Numbered from the stretch's first letter, positions 1-8,918 are shown. The stretch is 37,144 bases of DNA from Pseudobdellovibrionaceae bacterium (GCA_016785955.1 JAEUWH010000074.1:1-37144), one strand, 5' to 3'. A program made the numbers and translations. Notes: generated by a model not told the origin, from the letters alone.

Positions 1-741
1 CTTATTAAAAATAGAATTCCTTTGAAGTTGTTAGATGGAGAGATCACGATGCCTGGGTACTTTGAAGCAGACACAGTTGCCCACTGCGGAAATAGTTTAG
101 CTGGGGAGTTTGGTAACTCACTAACGATGACTGATCTTTACTCGGGTTGGACAGAGAACAGGGCTTTGTGGACGAAAACTGCTGAGAAAGTAGTGCAGCA
201 GTTAAAAGACATTGAAGAGCGACTGCCGTTTACCATGATCGGGGTTGCTACAGACAACGGATCAGAATTTATAAACGATGAAGTCTTAGGTTATTTAACA
301 ACCCGAGAAGCACCAGTAAACATGATCCGCAGAAGGCCTTATAAAAAGAACGATAATGCCCATGTCGAACAAAAAAACTGGACACATGTTCGTCAACTTT
401 TTGGCTATGATCGTGTCGATGAAGCCATCCTCGTTCCAATGATGAATGAAATTTACCGGGCATATTGGAATCCCCTACAGAATTACTTTACACCGGTATT
501 AAAGTTAAAATCCAAAGAGCGAATCGGCGGTAGAGTAAAGAAAGTATATGACATCCCTCAAACGCCCTTCAAAAGGTTACTTGGATCAAGTTACGTCCCT
601 GAAGCAGAGAAAATGAAACTTAACGACAATTACTGCACTAAGAATCCAATTTACCTAAAAAAAGAAATGGATAAAAAACTTAAAGTATTTTTTGAACTAG
701 TCGATGAGATAAAAAGAAGAAACCGTGCAACCGGATCTTGA
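1..741 (+). CDS. DDE integrase-type transposase, 5' end cut by window edge
   Basis: The frame is open to base 1, so the gene begins outside the window; the TTG at 22 is only an internal codon. The visible part is the C-terminal catalytic (rve, RNase H-like) domain of an insertion-sequence transposase. The three acidic residues fit a DDE triad: Asp in EADTVAH (about residue 17 counted from base 22), Asp in ATDNGSEF (about 78) and Glu in NAHVEQKN (about 116). The segment RRPYKKNDNAHVEQKNW is typical of integrase-core transposases. The stop lies 20 bp before the convergent murD stop, so the element probably ends close to murD. I could not identify the IS family or see both terminal repeats. Confidence 0.85.
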   Translation, partial: LIKNRIPLKLLDGEITMPGYFEADTVAHCGNSLAGEFGNSLTMTDLYSGWTENRALWTKTAEKVVQQLKDIEERLPFTMIGVATDNGSEFINDEVLGYLTTREAPVNMIRRRPYKKNDNAHVEQKNWTHVRQLFGYDRVDEAILVPMMNEIYRAYWNPLQNYFTPVLKLKSKERIGGRVKKVYDIPQTPFKRLLGSSYVPEAEKMKLNDNYCTKNPIYLKKEMDKKLKVFFELVDEIKRRNRATGS

Positions 742-761
742 TTGCACTGCTTCAGTATCAT

Positions 762-2069
762 TTACCTATGAGTCAATACGGACTGCACCCACGAGCGAAA
801 GAATTCTCCGCGCTCTTCAAAACTTGAAAACTCGTCTTGGCTGACCCCGCCGGGGCTGAACAAAATAATTGCGGAAGAAATCCATCCTGACGAAGACAAA
901 AACTGTAATAGATCGCTGAGCTTAGAAAAATACGGACCCTGCGAACCCAAAGTTTGTTGAATGATTTGACCGTGTTCGCCAAAAAAAAGAATTTCTAAAC
1001 CAGGATCGGTCGCTAAATATTTTAGCTCGGACCAAGGAAGTTTTTTATCTCGCCCTCCCAGTAAAAGTCGAATTTTTTCATTTGGAAAAGACTCTTGAAC
1101 GGCGTGAACGGCGGCCCGAACGCTATCGATGGTGGTGGCTTTGCTATCGTTAATAAAAACATTTCCTCGCTGAGAGCCAAGGTTTTCCATTCGATGCTTG
1201 AGTCCACGAAATTCTCTGAGGGCGGCAAAATAAGACAATGGAAATCCACATTCAAGGCCCAAAACCGCGGCCATGGCTAGATTGTCTTGGTTGTGTTTAC
1301 CAATCAACTGTGCAGCACTCAGTCTGTAACTCTGTATTTCAGCTGATTGTGCCGATGCCCAGCGAATTTTTTCTGTTTTCTTTTTTGACACAAAAGATTT
1401 TAAGTCTCCTCCGGACTCATTCAGGATCAACCGCGTACGTGTGCGTTTTAGAATCGTCCACTTGGTATCATAGTATTCCTCTAGGGAGCTATATCGTTCC
1501 AGATGGTTAGGCGACAAAAATGTAATCATGCTGTAATCCAGAGCCAAGTCACCCGCATTTTCCAGTTGGTAGCTGGACAGCTCAAGAACAATCCATTTTG
1601 CTTTTAAAGATGGGTTTTTGTGGATGGACAAAGCATATTCGCAAAATGGGATACCCAGATTCCCGCCAACAAAGACGTTCTCGTCAAACGACAAAATGCC
1701 CGCACCGATAATACTGGTCGTGGTGCTTTTGCCTAGAGAGCCCGTAATGCCAATTATTTTTTCCGTGCTGATTTGACTGAGGGCCAAATGAATTTCGCTG
1801 GTAATAAAAACGCCTTGGCTTCGCCAATTCTGAATGAATTTTTTTTGCAGTGAAACGCCCGGTGAAATGATTGCAGTTTTTATATGAGTGAGTGCTTCCA
1901 GTTCTTTTTCTGTGCGGTACTGCGCAGTGGTTTTATGTTCATCGTATGTCAAAATGTCTTTTTCTTGAAAGCCAGCCGCGAGTAACAATTTATGGGCAGC
2001 CAATCCGCTGCGAGCCAGGCCTATGATTATTACCGGAGGTTGTATTTGAGTTTTCAAATCAAACGACAT
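762..2069 (-). CDS. murD: UDP-N-acetylmuramoyl-L-alanine--D-glutamate ligase
   Basis: MurD adds D-glutamate to UDP-MurNAc-L-Ala in the cytoplasm, using ATP, during peptidoglycan precursor synthesis. The 435-residue length is normal. Mur ligase landmarks are present: N-terminal IIGLARSGLA, P-loop GITGSLGKSTT, GGNLG, ELSSYQLE, NHLERY, the Lys of YYDTKW (equivalent to the carbamylated lysine), GKHNQDN, KHRMENLG, NDSKATT and a C-terminal SPGGVSQDEF. The P-loop reads GSLGKST where MurD usually has GTNGKST. The ATG at 2069 is preceded on its strand by AAAGGA. The gene is alone, not in a division/cell-wall cluster, and lies head to head with the phosphoesterase gene with only 11 bp between the starts. 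Confidence 0.93.
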   Translation of the reverse strand: MSFDLKTQIQPPVIIIGLARSGLAAHKLLLAAGFQEKDILTYDEHKTTAQYRTEKELEALTHIKTAIISPGVSLQKKFIQNWRSQGVFITSEIHLALSQISTEKIIGITGSLGKSTTTSIIGAGILSFDENVFVGGNLGIPFCEYALSIHKNPSLKAKWIVLELSSYQLENAGDLALDYSMITFLSPNHLERYSSLEEYYDTKWTILKRTRTRLILNESGGDLKSFVSKKKTEKIRWASAQSAEIQSYRLSAAQLIGKHNQDNLAMAAVLGLECGFPLSYFAALREFRGLKHRMENLGSQRGNVFINDSKATTIDSVRAAVHAVQESFPNEKIRLLLGGRDKKLPWSELKYLATDPGLEILFFGEHGQIIQQTLGSQGPYFSKLSDLLQFLSSSGWISSAIILFSPGGVSQDEFSSFEERGEFFRSWVQSVLTHR

Positions 2070-2080
2070 AGAATTCCTTT

Positions 2081-3505
2081 ATGATGCCTGAAGATTTCAG
2101 TAAAGCAAATTATACCGCGATTATTAGTGACCTGCACCTGTGCGAGGCTGAGCCAGTTCATCCTAAATATCCACTTTGGAAAAAATTTAAAACAAAAGAA
2201 TTTTTTTTTGATGACGAATTTGAGGACTTTTTAAAATTGATCTCTGCCAAGGCCCATGCTGAACGCGTGGAACTGGTCTTAAACGGTGACATTTTTGATT
2301 TTGACTCGGTGACCTCATACCCGAAAGACGCTATTTATAAAATTTCTTGGTTAGAAAAAATGCGAGGGCTAAAACCCCGCGAAGAGCGTTCGCTGTATAA
2401 AATTGAGCGTATTATCGATGACCACCCGCTGTTTTTTTCAGCATTAAGTGATTTTATTAAAAATGGTAATCGCGTCGTCTTTGTGATGGGTAACCACGAT
2501 GTTGAATTGCACTTCAAATCGGTACAGCGAGCTATATTGAAATCATTGCGACTTAATCCCGAACAAGAAGATGCCGTTCGGTTCAATGAATGGTTTTATA
2601 TTTCTAACCAAGACACCTTGATTGAACACGGAAATCAATACGACCCCTATTGTGTGTATGATGATCCCATCAACCCCTTTGTAAAAGGCTATAACTATCA
2701 ATATCTAAAACTTCCCTTCGGGAATTTAGCCAGTCGTTATATCATGAATGGGATGGGTTTTTTCAATCCTCATTTTGATTCCAATTACATTATGGGAATT
2801 AAGCAATATCTTCAGATATTTTTTAAATACATGCTTAAAGCCCAACCGTTTTTGGTGGTTTCCTGGTTTGCGGGTTCTGTGTGGACATTGTTTTACACGG
2901 TTAAAGATAATTTTGCGGAACCCTTGAAAAACCCACTTAAAACAGAAGAACGCGTAAACGAAATCGCCTACAAGGCCAATGCAACGCCAAGGCAAGTGCG
3001 AGAACTCAAAGAACTTTTCGTAGAAAACTCGAGTCGAGATCCATTCCTTATCATGCGCGAGCTATGGTTGGATCGAGCATTTTTGATTTTATTCAGCTTT
3101 TATTTGATCTATTTGTTGTTTTCTATTTTGAAAACGTTGTTTGATATTTCTCTTTTCTGGAGTTTCATTCCTTTGTTGTTTCTTTTTCCATTTTTTTTGT
3201 TTTATTCCAAATCCATCGTTTCGCATGTCTCGGGATACAAAGAGCCAGATGAGAAAATTTTGGCAGTTGCCGGATATATAAGTTCTGTGTCTCGTGTGGT
3301 TTTTGGACATACACATATTCCGCGCCATGAAATGATTGGTGGGATAGAGCATCTAAATTCTGGAACATGGTCGCCGGGATATTTGGACATCGAATGCACA
3401 AAGCCTATCGATTTAAAGAACTTTGTTTGGATTTCTCCGTCTGATCAAGAAGGCAAGCGCGTCGCAGAATTGGTGAAATACAAAAATTTGCAGCGCATCA
3501 ACTAA
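2081..3505 (+). CDS. Membrane-anchored calcineurin-like metallophosphoesterase
   Basis: The 474-residue protein carries the binuclear-metal phosphoesterase motifs in order: SDLHL (near residue 17), NGDIFDF, GNHDVELH, a His in LIEHGNQYDPY and GHTHIPRHE near the C-terminus. Between GNHD and GHTH there is a large insertion with hydrophobic segments, one around residues 260-285 (FLVVSWFAGSVWTLFYTV) and a longer pair around 330-380, so the enzyme is probably bound to the inner membrane. The substrate cannot be told from sequence; LpxH-type and other nucleotide or lipid phosphoesterases share this fold. No clear Shine-Dalgarno precedes the ATG at 2081 (an adjacent ATG lies at 2084), and any promoter must lie inside the 5' end of murD. 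Confidence 0.85.
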   Translation: MMPEDFSKANYTAIISDLHLCEAEPVHPKYPLWKKFKTKEFFFDDEFEDFLKLISAKAHAERVELVLNGDIFDFDSVTSYPKDAIYKISWLEKMRGLKPREERSLYKIERIIDDHPLFFSALSDFIKNGNRVVFVMGNHDVELHFKSVQRAILKSLRLNPEQEDAVRFNEWFYISNQDTLIEHGNQYDPYCVYDDPINPFVKGYNYQYLKLPFGNLASRYIMNGMGFFNPHFDSNYIMGIKQYLQIFFKYMLKAQPFLVVSWFAGSVWTLFYTVKDNFAEPLKNPLKTEERVNEIAYKANATPRQVRELKELFVENSSRDPFLIMRELWLDRAFLILFSFYLIYLLFSILKTLFDISLFWSFIPLLFLFPFFLFYSKSIVSHVSGYKEPDEKILAVAGYISSVSRVVFGHTHIPRHEMIGGIEHLNSGTWSPGYLDIECTKPIDLKNFVWISPSDQEGKRVAELVKYKNLQRIN

Positions 3506-3527
3506 GAAAACTTTTGTCCAGCTCAAA

Positions 3528-3533
3528 TATAAT
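3528..3533 (+). promoter_or_regulatory. Putative -10 element of the histone gene
   Basis: A perfect TATAAT lies 40 bp before the histone ATG and downstream of the phosphoesterase stop. No good -35 hexamer sits 16-18 bp upstream, so this is only half a promoter by eye. A separate promoter would suit a highly expressed chromatin protein. Confidence 0.4.
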
Positions 3534-3573
3534 ATGCAACCATCAAATCTCATGAAAATATTGGAGGCTAGAA

Positions 3574-3768
3574 ATGGCAGACATTCTTGTTGTAACGAGC
3601 AAAATTAAAAAACTTATCAAAGACAAAGGTGACATGAACACCTCAGCAGCGACTATCGAAGTATTGAGCAAAGCTATTGAGAGACTGTGCATGAAAGGTA
3701 TCGAGAGCGCCAAAGCAGACGGTCGTAAGACTGTTATGGATCGTGATATCATCATCGATCATATTTAA
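3574..3768 (+). CDS. Bacterial histone (Bd0055-like single histone fold)
   Basis: This 64-residue protein has a complete minimal histone fold: helix 1 (about 3-18), the long helix 2 (about 23-48), loop 2 with R51-K52-T53, and helix 3 (about 55-64) with D58. The R-x-T...D arrangement in GRKTVMDRDI is the pairing seen in archaeal and eukaryotic histones. From memory the whole chain is very close to Bd0055 (HBb), the abundant histone of Bdellovibrio bacteriovorus, which dimerises and binds DNA. There are no tails. A strong GGAGG lies 7 nt before the ATG, and a 15-bp terminator follows, so it is probably expressed as its own short transcript. Published work on the B. bacteriovorus homologue proposes more than one DNA-binding mode (edge-on coating or bending). 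Confidence 0.93.
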   Translation: MADILVVTSKIKKLIKDKGDMNTSAATIEVLSKAIERLCMKGIESAKADGRKTVMDRDIIIDHI

Positions 3769-3793
3769 TTTTTTAAATTAAATTTTAGCTTTT

Positions 3794-3830
3794 AACAAAG
3801 CCCAAGGGGTATCCCTTGGGCTTTGTTTTT
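3794..3830 (+). terminator. Rho-independent terminator after the histone gene
   Basis: A perfect 15-bp stem (3794-3808 with 3813-3827) closes a 4-nt loop and runs into a T tract ending at 3830. It starts 26 bp after the histone stop. The opposite strand lacks a good U tract, so it mainly serves the histone transcript, though the hairpin may also hinder ligA read-through. Confidence 0.92.
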
Positions 3831-3902
3831 CGACTAAAATCTATGCTGCTTTATTTATTGTTACAGGCATCGAGAAAGCTAAAGTGAGGACATTAAAAAT
3901 GG

Positions 3903-5969
3903 TTATGGATTTTCGATCATTTTCAAAACATCGCTCCAGCCCACAACCGTAACGCCTAAATTATTAGCCTTTTCCAATTTTGATCCGGGATCTTCCCCGG
4001 CGACTAAAAAATTCAGTTTACTTGAAACCCCACTTAATAATTTTCCCCCGCTTTCTTGAATTTGCGCTTGCGCCTGGTCCCGCGGAATCGGTAGCGTTCC
4101 GGTAATAAGAAAACTTTTTCCACTCAATGGCCCCGAAGTGTTTACTTTGGCTTGGGCAACCATGATACCGGCCGAGATTAAATCTTTGACTTGGTTACGA
4201 TGCGAGGGATTGCCCAGCCATCCCAGAGTCGATTGAGCCACTTTCTCGCCAATCTCGGGAACCTTCATAAGCTCGTCCTCGGTCGCACCTACAAACCGTT
4301 CGATCGTTAAAAAATGATCAGCCAAATGCTTAGCGGTTGTTTCGCCGATATAACGAATACCAAGCGCATAAATAAATCGCGCCAGCGTGGTCTTTTTGCT
4401 GTGCTCGATCGATTTCAAAATATTATCTGCGGATTTATCGCCTTGTCGGTCTAGGTTCAAAAGATCGGCTTTTTTTAATCCGTAAAAATCTGCAAATGAT
4501 TTAACTAGTCCCGAATCGACAAATGTTTCGATCCAGCGATCTCCCATTTTTTCAATATTCATTGCTCGACGGCTGGCAAAATGTTTCAGTGACTCTTTGA
4601 GAATAGCGGGACACTCAGAATTTAAACAGCGAACAACCGCCTCGTCAGGGTGTTGGTGCAACAGACTTTTGCAAGCAGGGCAATGAACTGGAAGACGATA
4701 AGGCGTTGAAGACGCCGAGCGCTTTTCAGGCATGGAACGAATGATCTCGGGAATGACGTCTCCCGCACGTTGGATCACGACGGTATCGCCAACCCGGATG
4801 TCCTTGCGATCAATCTCTTCTTGGTTGTGCAAAGTTGCATACGTCACTGTTACTCCGCCAACTTTTACAGGCGTCATCAATGCCACGGGCGTTATGGCTC
4901 CGGTGCGCCCGACTTGACAAAAAATTTCTTCAACGACTGTTTCCGCAGTATCGGGTTTAAATTTAGCTGCCGTGGCCCAGCGCGGACTTTTTGCAACTAA
5001 GCCCAGCTCGTCTTGTAAAGCACGAGAATTAATTTTTACGACCAGGCCATCAATGTCAAAAGGAAGTTTGGATTTGGTTTCTTCGAGGTCTTTATAAAAT
5101 TTAACGACCTCTTGGATATCACTGCAAACTCGCGTGGCTTGTGAATAAGTGGGAATTCCTAATTCTTTAAATGTTTCATAAACATCAGACTGACTAGAGA
5201 ATTCAATTCCTTGGTACTGGCCCAAGTTGTATCCATAAAATTTTAATGGACGAGAGGCTGAAATTTTTGAATCTAGTTGGCGTATCGAGCCGGCGGCCGC
5301 ATTGCGAGGATTGGCAAATGTGGGTAGTCCTTCTTTCTCTTGGAACTGGTTTAATGATTTGAAATCTTCTTTTAAAATTAAGACTTCGCCTCGAACCTCA
5401 AGAAGCGCTGGTGGTTTTTTTGAATTCAATCGCAGTGGAATGGATTTTATTGTTTTCACATTGATCGTGACATCCTCGCCCGTCACACCATCACCACGAG
5501 TCAGGGCCTTGGTAAACACTCCGTTTTCATAAATAATTTCCATCGACAAGCCGTCAAATTTTGGTTCGCAAAAGTATTCAAATTTGGAGGTCGTTTTTAG
5601 AAAATTTTGAATACGTTGATCAAAATCAATCAGGTCTTCTGGGTCATAACTGTTAGCCAGCGATAACATAGGCAAACGATGTGTTCCCTTGGTAAACACT
5701 GGCAAAACAGCTCCTCCTACGCGATGGGTGGGTGAATTGCTCAGGATCCATGACGGATTTTCTGATTCGATTTGCTTCAGGCCATGGAAAAAATCGTCAT
5801 ATTCCTTGTCCGACACTAGCGGGTTATCCAGCGTATGATAGTGATAATCAAGTTCATGCACCCAATCGGCCAAATCTGCATACTCTTCTTGAGAAATGCG
5901 GCTGCTGGATGTGTGAATTTTTGCTAAGATTTTTGTGGCCAATTTTTTCTGATCTGTTGCTGAAGGCAT
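3903..5969 (-). CDS. ligA: NAD-dependent DNA ligase
   Basis: LigA seals nicks in duplex DNA with NAD+ during replication and repair. The 688-residue chain has the full bacterial layout: an N-terminal Ia domain with YH and DxEYD-like elements (about 30-60), the adenylation domain with catalytic Lys in EPKFDG (K137), an OB fold, a four-Cys zinc finger (CPAC...CLNSEC, about 430-455), helix-hairpin-helix repeats (RYIGETTAKHLADHF, VPEIGEKVAQS) and a C-terminal BRCT domain (about 605-688, with SGKSFLITGTL). It is divergent from the downstream hydrolase gene. Confidence 0.96.
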   Translation of the reverse strand: MPSATDQKKLATKILAKIHTSSSRISQEEYADLADWVHELDYHYHTLDNPLVSDKEYDDFFHGLKQIESENPSWILSNSPTHRVGGAVLPVFTKGTHRLPMLSLANSYDPEDLIDFDQRIQNFLKTTSKFEYFCEPKFDGLSMEIIYENGVFTKALTRGDGVTGEDVTINVKTIKSIPLRLNSKKPPALLEVRGEVLILKEDFKSLNQFQEKEGLPTFANPRNAAAGSIRQLDSKISASRPLKFYGYNLGQYQGIEFSSQSDVYETFKELGIPTYSQATRVCSDIQEVVKFYKDLEETKSKLPFDIDGLVVKINSRALQDELGLVAKSPRWATAAKFKPDTAETVVEEIFCQVGRTGAITPVALMTPVKVGGVTVTYATLHNQEEIDRKDIRVGDTVVIQRAGDVIPEIIRSMPEKRSASSTPYRLPVHCPACKSLLHQHPDEAVVRCLNSECPAILKESLKHFASRRAMNIEKMGDRWIETFVDSGLVKSFADFYGLKKADLLNLDRQGDKSADNILKSIEHSKKTTLARFIYALGIRYIGETTAKHLADHFLTIERFVGATEDELMKVPEIGEKVAQSTLGWLGNPSHRNQVKDLISAGIMVAQAKVNTSGPLSGKSFLITGTLPIPRDQAQAQIQESGGKLLSGVSSKLNFLVAGEDPGSKLEKANNLGVTVVGWSDVLKMIENP

Positions 5970-6048
5970 GCACTATTTAAACTTTATTTTCCAATTTAAA
6001 TCAAGCGTTGCGGGGTTCTCGTTGATAGATACACAAAAAGCAGTTACG

Positions 6049-7068
6049 ATGTTGCGGATTAAGAAAGAGGTGGACTTGTCGCAATTTAAGAAAAACGGAA
6101 AACGACGCGGAAAACGAATCGCTATGGCCGTTGTTATGACAGTGATGACGACATTATTAGCGGCCTATCTTTTTCAAAAACCGTTTACGCCATCACCATA
6201 CGAGTCTTATCGGCCGCAATGGTCAAACTTGGATCTGGTTCAACTTCCCAACGAGATGGCTAAAAAGGAAAAGACATTTCCGAATTTAAAAAAAGATTGT
6301 GATAAAAAAATTGGTTTACACGACAAACCCGAATCGACTGAATATGCGTTTGTTTACATTCCTGGGTTTTCGGCGACGCGGAAGGAAATTTTTCCAGTGG
6401 TCGAATCGTTATCTAAGCAGTTTGCCGCTAATTACTTTTTATCACGGTTCCCAGCACACGGCGAAGGCGCTTTGGATTTCAAAAAGATCGAGGCTCAGGG
6501 GTTATTCGATACGGTGTATGAAGCGGGTGAAATTGCTCCTAAACTGGGTCGTAAAAAAATATTCATTGGAACGTCCACTGGGGCCGCGTTAGTGGCGGCC
6601 GGGCTTGTTCAAAATATGGATATAGATGCGGCGATTTTAATTGCGCCCGCCTTTGCCGTGTACCCAAAAAATTCATGGTTACTGAGTACGCGTTTAGGCC
6701 CGGTTTTTAACTTTTTTTTGGTTGATGAAATTTATAAATGGAGTCCGCGAAATCCCTCGATGGAGTTATACTGGAGTACGTCGTATCATCGGGATGGGTT
6801 GATCGCGTTGTTACAGAGTGTAGAGTATATTCGGAGTCTTGATTTTTCAAAAATTAACAAGCCTGTATTAATGCTTTACACTAAAAACGATGACGTTGTT
6901 ATAAACCAAGCTATTATAGACAAATTCACAGAGATTAAAGATAAACGTAGTCGTCTGTTGTCAATTCCTGCTTCGAGCCATGTACTGGCCGGAGAGTTCA
7001 CTTCGCCAGAAACGACGGAATTGGCGATTAAGGAGATCCATAGTTGGATCCAATCACTAGACCTGTAA
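6049..7068 (+). CDS. Membrane-anchored alpha/beta hydrolase (serine hydrolase)
   Basis: An alpha/beta-hydrolase fold is supported by the nucleophile elbow IGTSTGAA (G-T-S-T-G), an acid in TKNDDVV and a His in SSHVLAG, giving a Ser-Asp-His triad in the usual order. The oxyanion strand reads VYIPGFSATRKE. The N-terminus has a basic stretch (KKNGKRRGKR) followed by a hydrophobic segment (about residues 24-42), predicting an inner-membrane anchor with the hydrolase in the periplasm. I chose the ATG at 6049, giving 339 residues. An upstream ATG at 5968 would overlap the divergent ligA start and adds residues without family similarity. The substrate is unknown; lipid esters are a reasonable guess. 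Confidence 0.8.
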   Translation: MLRIKKEVDLSQFKKNGKRRGKRIAMAVVMTVMTTLLAAYLFQKPFTPSPYESYRPQWSNLDLVQLPNEMAKKEKTFPNLKKDCDKKIGLHDKPESTEYAFVYIPGFSATRKEIFPVVESLSKQFAANYFLSRFPAHGEGALDFKKIEAQGLFDTVYEAGEIAPKLGRKKIFIGTSTGAALVAAGLVQNMDIDAAILIAPAFAVYPKNSWLLSTRLGPVFNFFLVDEIYKWSPRNPSMELYWSTSYHRDGLIALLQSVEYIRSLDFSKINKPVLMLYTKNDDVVINQAIIDKFTEIKDKRSRLLSIPASSHVLAGEFTSPETTELAIKEIHSWIQSLDL

Positions 7069-7086
7069 ATTCCTGCTAAGTGGTAT

Positions 7087-7115
7087 TTGCCCTGAAAGGT
7101 AAATTCAATTAACCT
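7087..7115 (+). promoter_or_regulatory. Possible promoter of the gatCAB operon
   Basis: TTGCCC at 7087-7092 and TAACCT at 7110-7115 are separated by 17 bp, about 34 bp before the gatC start. The -35 is fair and the -10 keeps only the key T, A and T positions. It is the only sigma70-like pair seen in the 80-bp gap. Confidence 0.3.
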
Positions 7116-7148
7116 GGTGAGGTTCGCACTTTAACGTGGGAGTTTATA

Positions 7149-7427
7149 TTGGACGCTGAAACCATAAAAAAAATGGCGCATTTAAGTCGGCTAGAGTTAA
7201 CCGAGACTGAATCAAAACAGTTCGCCGGTGAGCTGGGAAAAATCATGGATTTTTTCAATCAAATTGCAAATGTGAAAACCGAGGGGGTCGAACCTATGGT
7301 GACGCCTGTGGAAATTGAAGATTTTTGGCGCGAAGATGAAAAGAAAAACGAGATCAAAACGGAAGAGATTATGGCCAATGCGCCTTCGCGTGCGGGCAAT
7401 CTGTTCAAAGTCCCGCCAGTTGTATAG
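7149..7427 (+). CDS. gatC: Asp/Glu-tRNA amidotransferase subunit C
   Basis: GatC is the small clamp that holds GatA and GatB together in the tRNA-dependent amidotransferase. The 92-residue length is typical, and the N-terminal KKMAHLSRLELTETE and C-terminal ANAPSRAGNLFKVPPVV match the family. The start is a TTG at 7149, preceded by GGGAG at a 7-nt spacing; no ATG is available nearby. gatA follows 9 bp after the stop, so the two are co-transcribed. A GatCAB complex implies that Gln-tRNA and/or Asn-tRNA are made by transamidation of misacylated tRNAs. Confidence 0.94.
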   Translation: MDAETIKKMAHLSRLELTETESKQFAGELGKIMDFFNQIANVKTEGVEPMVTPVEIEDFWREDEKKNEIKTEEIMANAPSRAGNLFKVPPVV

Positions 7428-7436
7428 GAAATTTAT

Positions 7437-8918
7437 ATGGATATTTTAAAATCATCTCTGAAAGATATCAGTGCAGCAATTAAATCAAAAAAAATTTCTG
7501 CTACCGAAGCGGTCGAATTTTATTTGAAACGGGCTGGGCTGCATAATTCGAAAATAAACGCATACATCACCATGAATGAGCACGCTTTAGCGCAGGCGAA
7601 AGAAATAGATGTTAAACTGTCTAAAGGTGAAGATTTATCGAATAAAAAACTTTTGGGAATTCCCTTTGGCATTAAAGATATGCTTTGTACTAAGGGAATT
7701 AAAACGACGGCGGCGTCGAAAATTTTGGAAAACTTTGTTCCTCCTTATGATGCTACGGTTGTCAGTCGAATTAAATCTAATGGCGGCATTGTGTTGGGTA
7801 AACTGAATCAGGACGAATTCGCGATGGGCAGCTCGAATGAGACCTCTACGCATGGTCTTTGTCGCAACCCTTGGGATTTGGAGCGCGTACCTGGGGGGTC
7901 CAGCGGTGGCTCGGCGGCAGCACAAGCGGCGGGTTTGGCCGCGGCGACGATTGGCACAGATACGGGAGGATCGATTCGTCAACCTGCCAGCTATTGTGGA
8001 ATCGTAGGTGTGAAGCCCACCTATGGGCGTGTTTCACGCTATGGAATTATCGCGTATGCATCGAGTCTGGATCAAGCGGGTCCGATGGTGAACTCGGTAG
8101 AAGACGCGGCGTTGGTTTTGGAAAGTATTTGTGGTTTTGACGAGATGGATTCGACAACATCTCAGCGTTCCGACACTCAATTTAGTCAAAATATTAATAA
8201 ATCTATTAAGGGTACTAAAATTGGTGTGCTGAAAGAATTTTTTTCAGATCAATTGGACATGGATGTAAAAAAATCTTTGGAACTAGCGATTGATAACTTG
8301 AAAAAATTAGGCGCAGAAATTGTGGAGGTATCGATACCCCTGACGGCGCATGCCGTACCGATTTATTATTTGATTGCGGCTAGTGAGGCGTCGTCGAATT
8401 TATCGCGCTATGATGGTGTTAAATACGGTTATCGATACGACTTCAAGGATTTATCCAGCGTCAGTCTGGATTCTTTTTATTCGAAAACGCGAGGTCATGG
8501 ATTTGGATCTGAAGTGAAGCGTCGAATTATCATGGGTACTTATTGTCTTTCCAGCGGGTATTATGAGGCTTATTACGGAAAAGCATCCCAAGTTCGAAGG
8601 CTTTTGAAAAATCAATTTAGTGAAGTGTTCAAATCATGTGATGCTTTGATTTCCCCGGTTTCTACGACGCCCGCATTTAAACTTGGCGAACGCATTGACG
8701 ATGCTCTTGCCATGTATCTGAACGACATATTTACGGTGTCTACGAATTTGGTGGGAATTCCGGGGATGAGTCTGCCCTACTCCTTAAGCCAAAAGAATTT
8801 GCCGATTGGTGTGCAATTAATGTGTAGAGATTTTGATGAACAAAAAATGCTTAATATCGCTGCGGCACTAGAGGAAACATCGCCTGTTCGGGGTGCCTTT
8901 CCGAAAGGGTTTGTCTAA
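7437..8918 (+). CDS. gatA: Asp/Glu-tRNA amidotransferase subunit A
   Basis: GatA is the amidase subunit that releases ammonia from glutamine for the amidation of Glu-tRNA(Gln) or Asp-tRNA(Asn). The amidase-signature triad is complete: K80 in GIPFGIKDM, S155 in GGSSGGSAA and S179 in TDTGGSIRQPA, one residue offset from the classical K79/S154/S178 numbering. The 493-residue length is normal. An AGGA lies 7 nt before the ATG, and the TAA stop overlaps the gatB ATG by one base, showing tight translational coupling. Confidence 0.97.
   Translation: MDILKSSLKDISAAIKSKKISATEAVEFYLKRAGLHNSKINAYITMNEHALAQAKEIDVKLSKGEDLSNKKLLGIPFGIKDMLCTKGIKTTAASKILENFVPPYDATVVSRIKSNGGIVLGKLNQDEFAMGSSNETSTHGLCRNPWDLERVPGGSSGGSAAAQAAGLAAATIGTDTGGSIRQPASYCGIVGVKPTYGRVSRYGIIAYASSLDQAGPMVNSVEDAALVLESICGFDEMDSTTSQRSDTQFSQNINKSIKGTKIGVLKEFFSDQLDMDVKKSLELAIDNLKKLGAEIVEVSIPLTAHAVPIYYLIAASEASSNLSRYDGVKYGYRYDFKDLSSVSLDSFYSKTRGHGFGSEVKRRIIMGTYCLSSGYYEAYYGKASQVRRLLKNQFSEVFKSCDALISPVSTTPAFKLGERIDDALAMYLNDIFTVSTNLVGIPGMSLPYSLSQKNLPIGVQLMCRDFDEQKMLNIAAALEETSPVRGAFPKGFV

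Noticed and set aside
7079-7148. A tRNA-like or riboswitch-like element before gatC
   Set aside because: Only a 5-bp AACCT/AGGTT hairpin is seen; no cloverleaf or known aptamer pattern.
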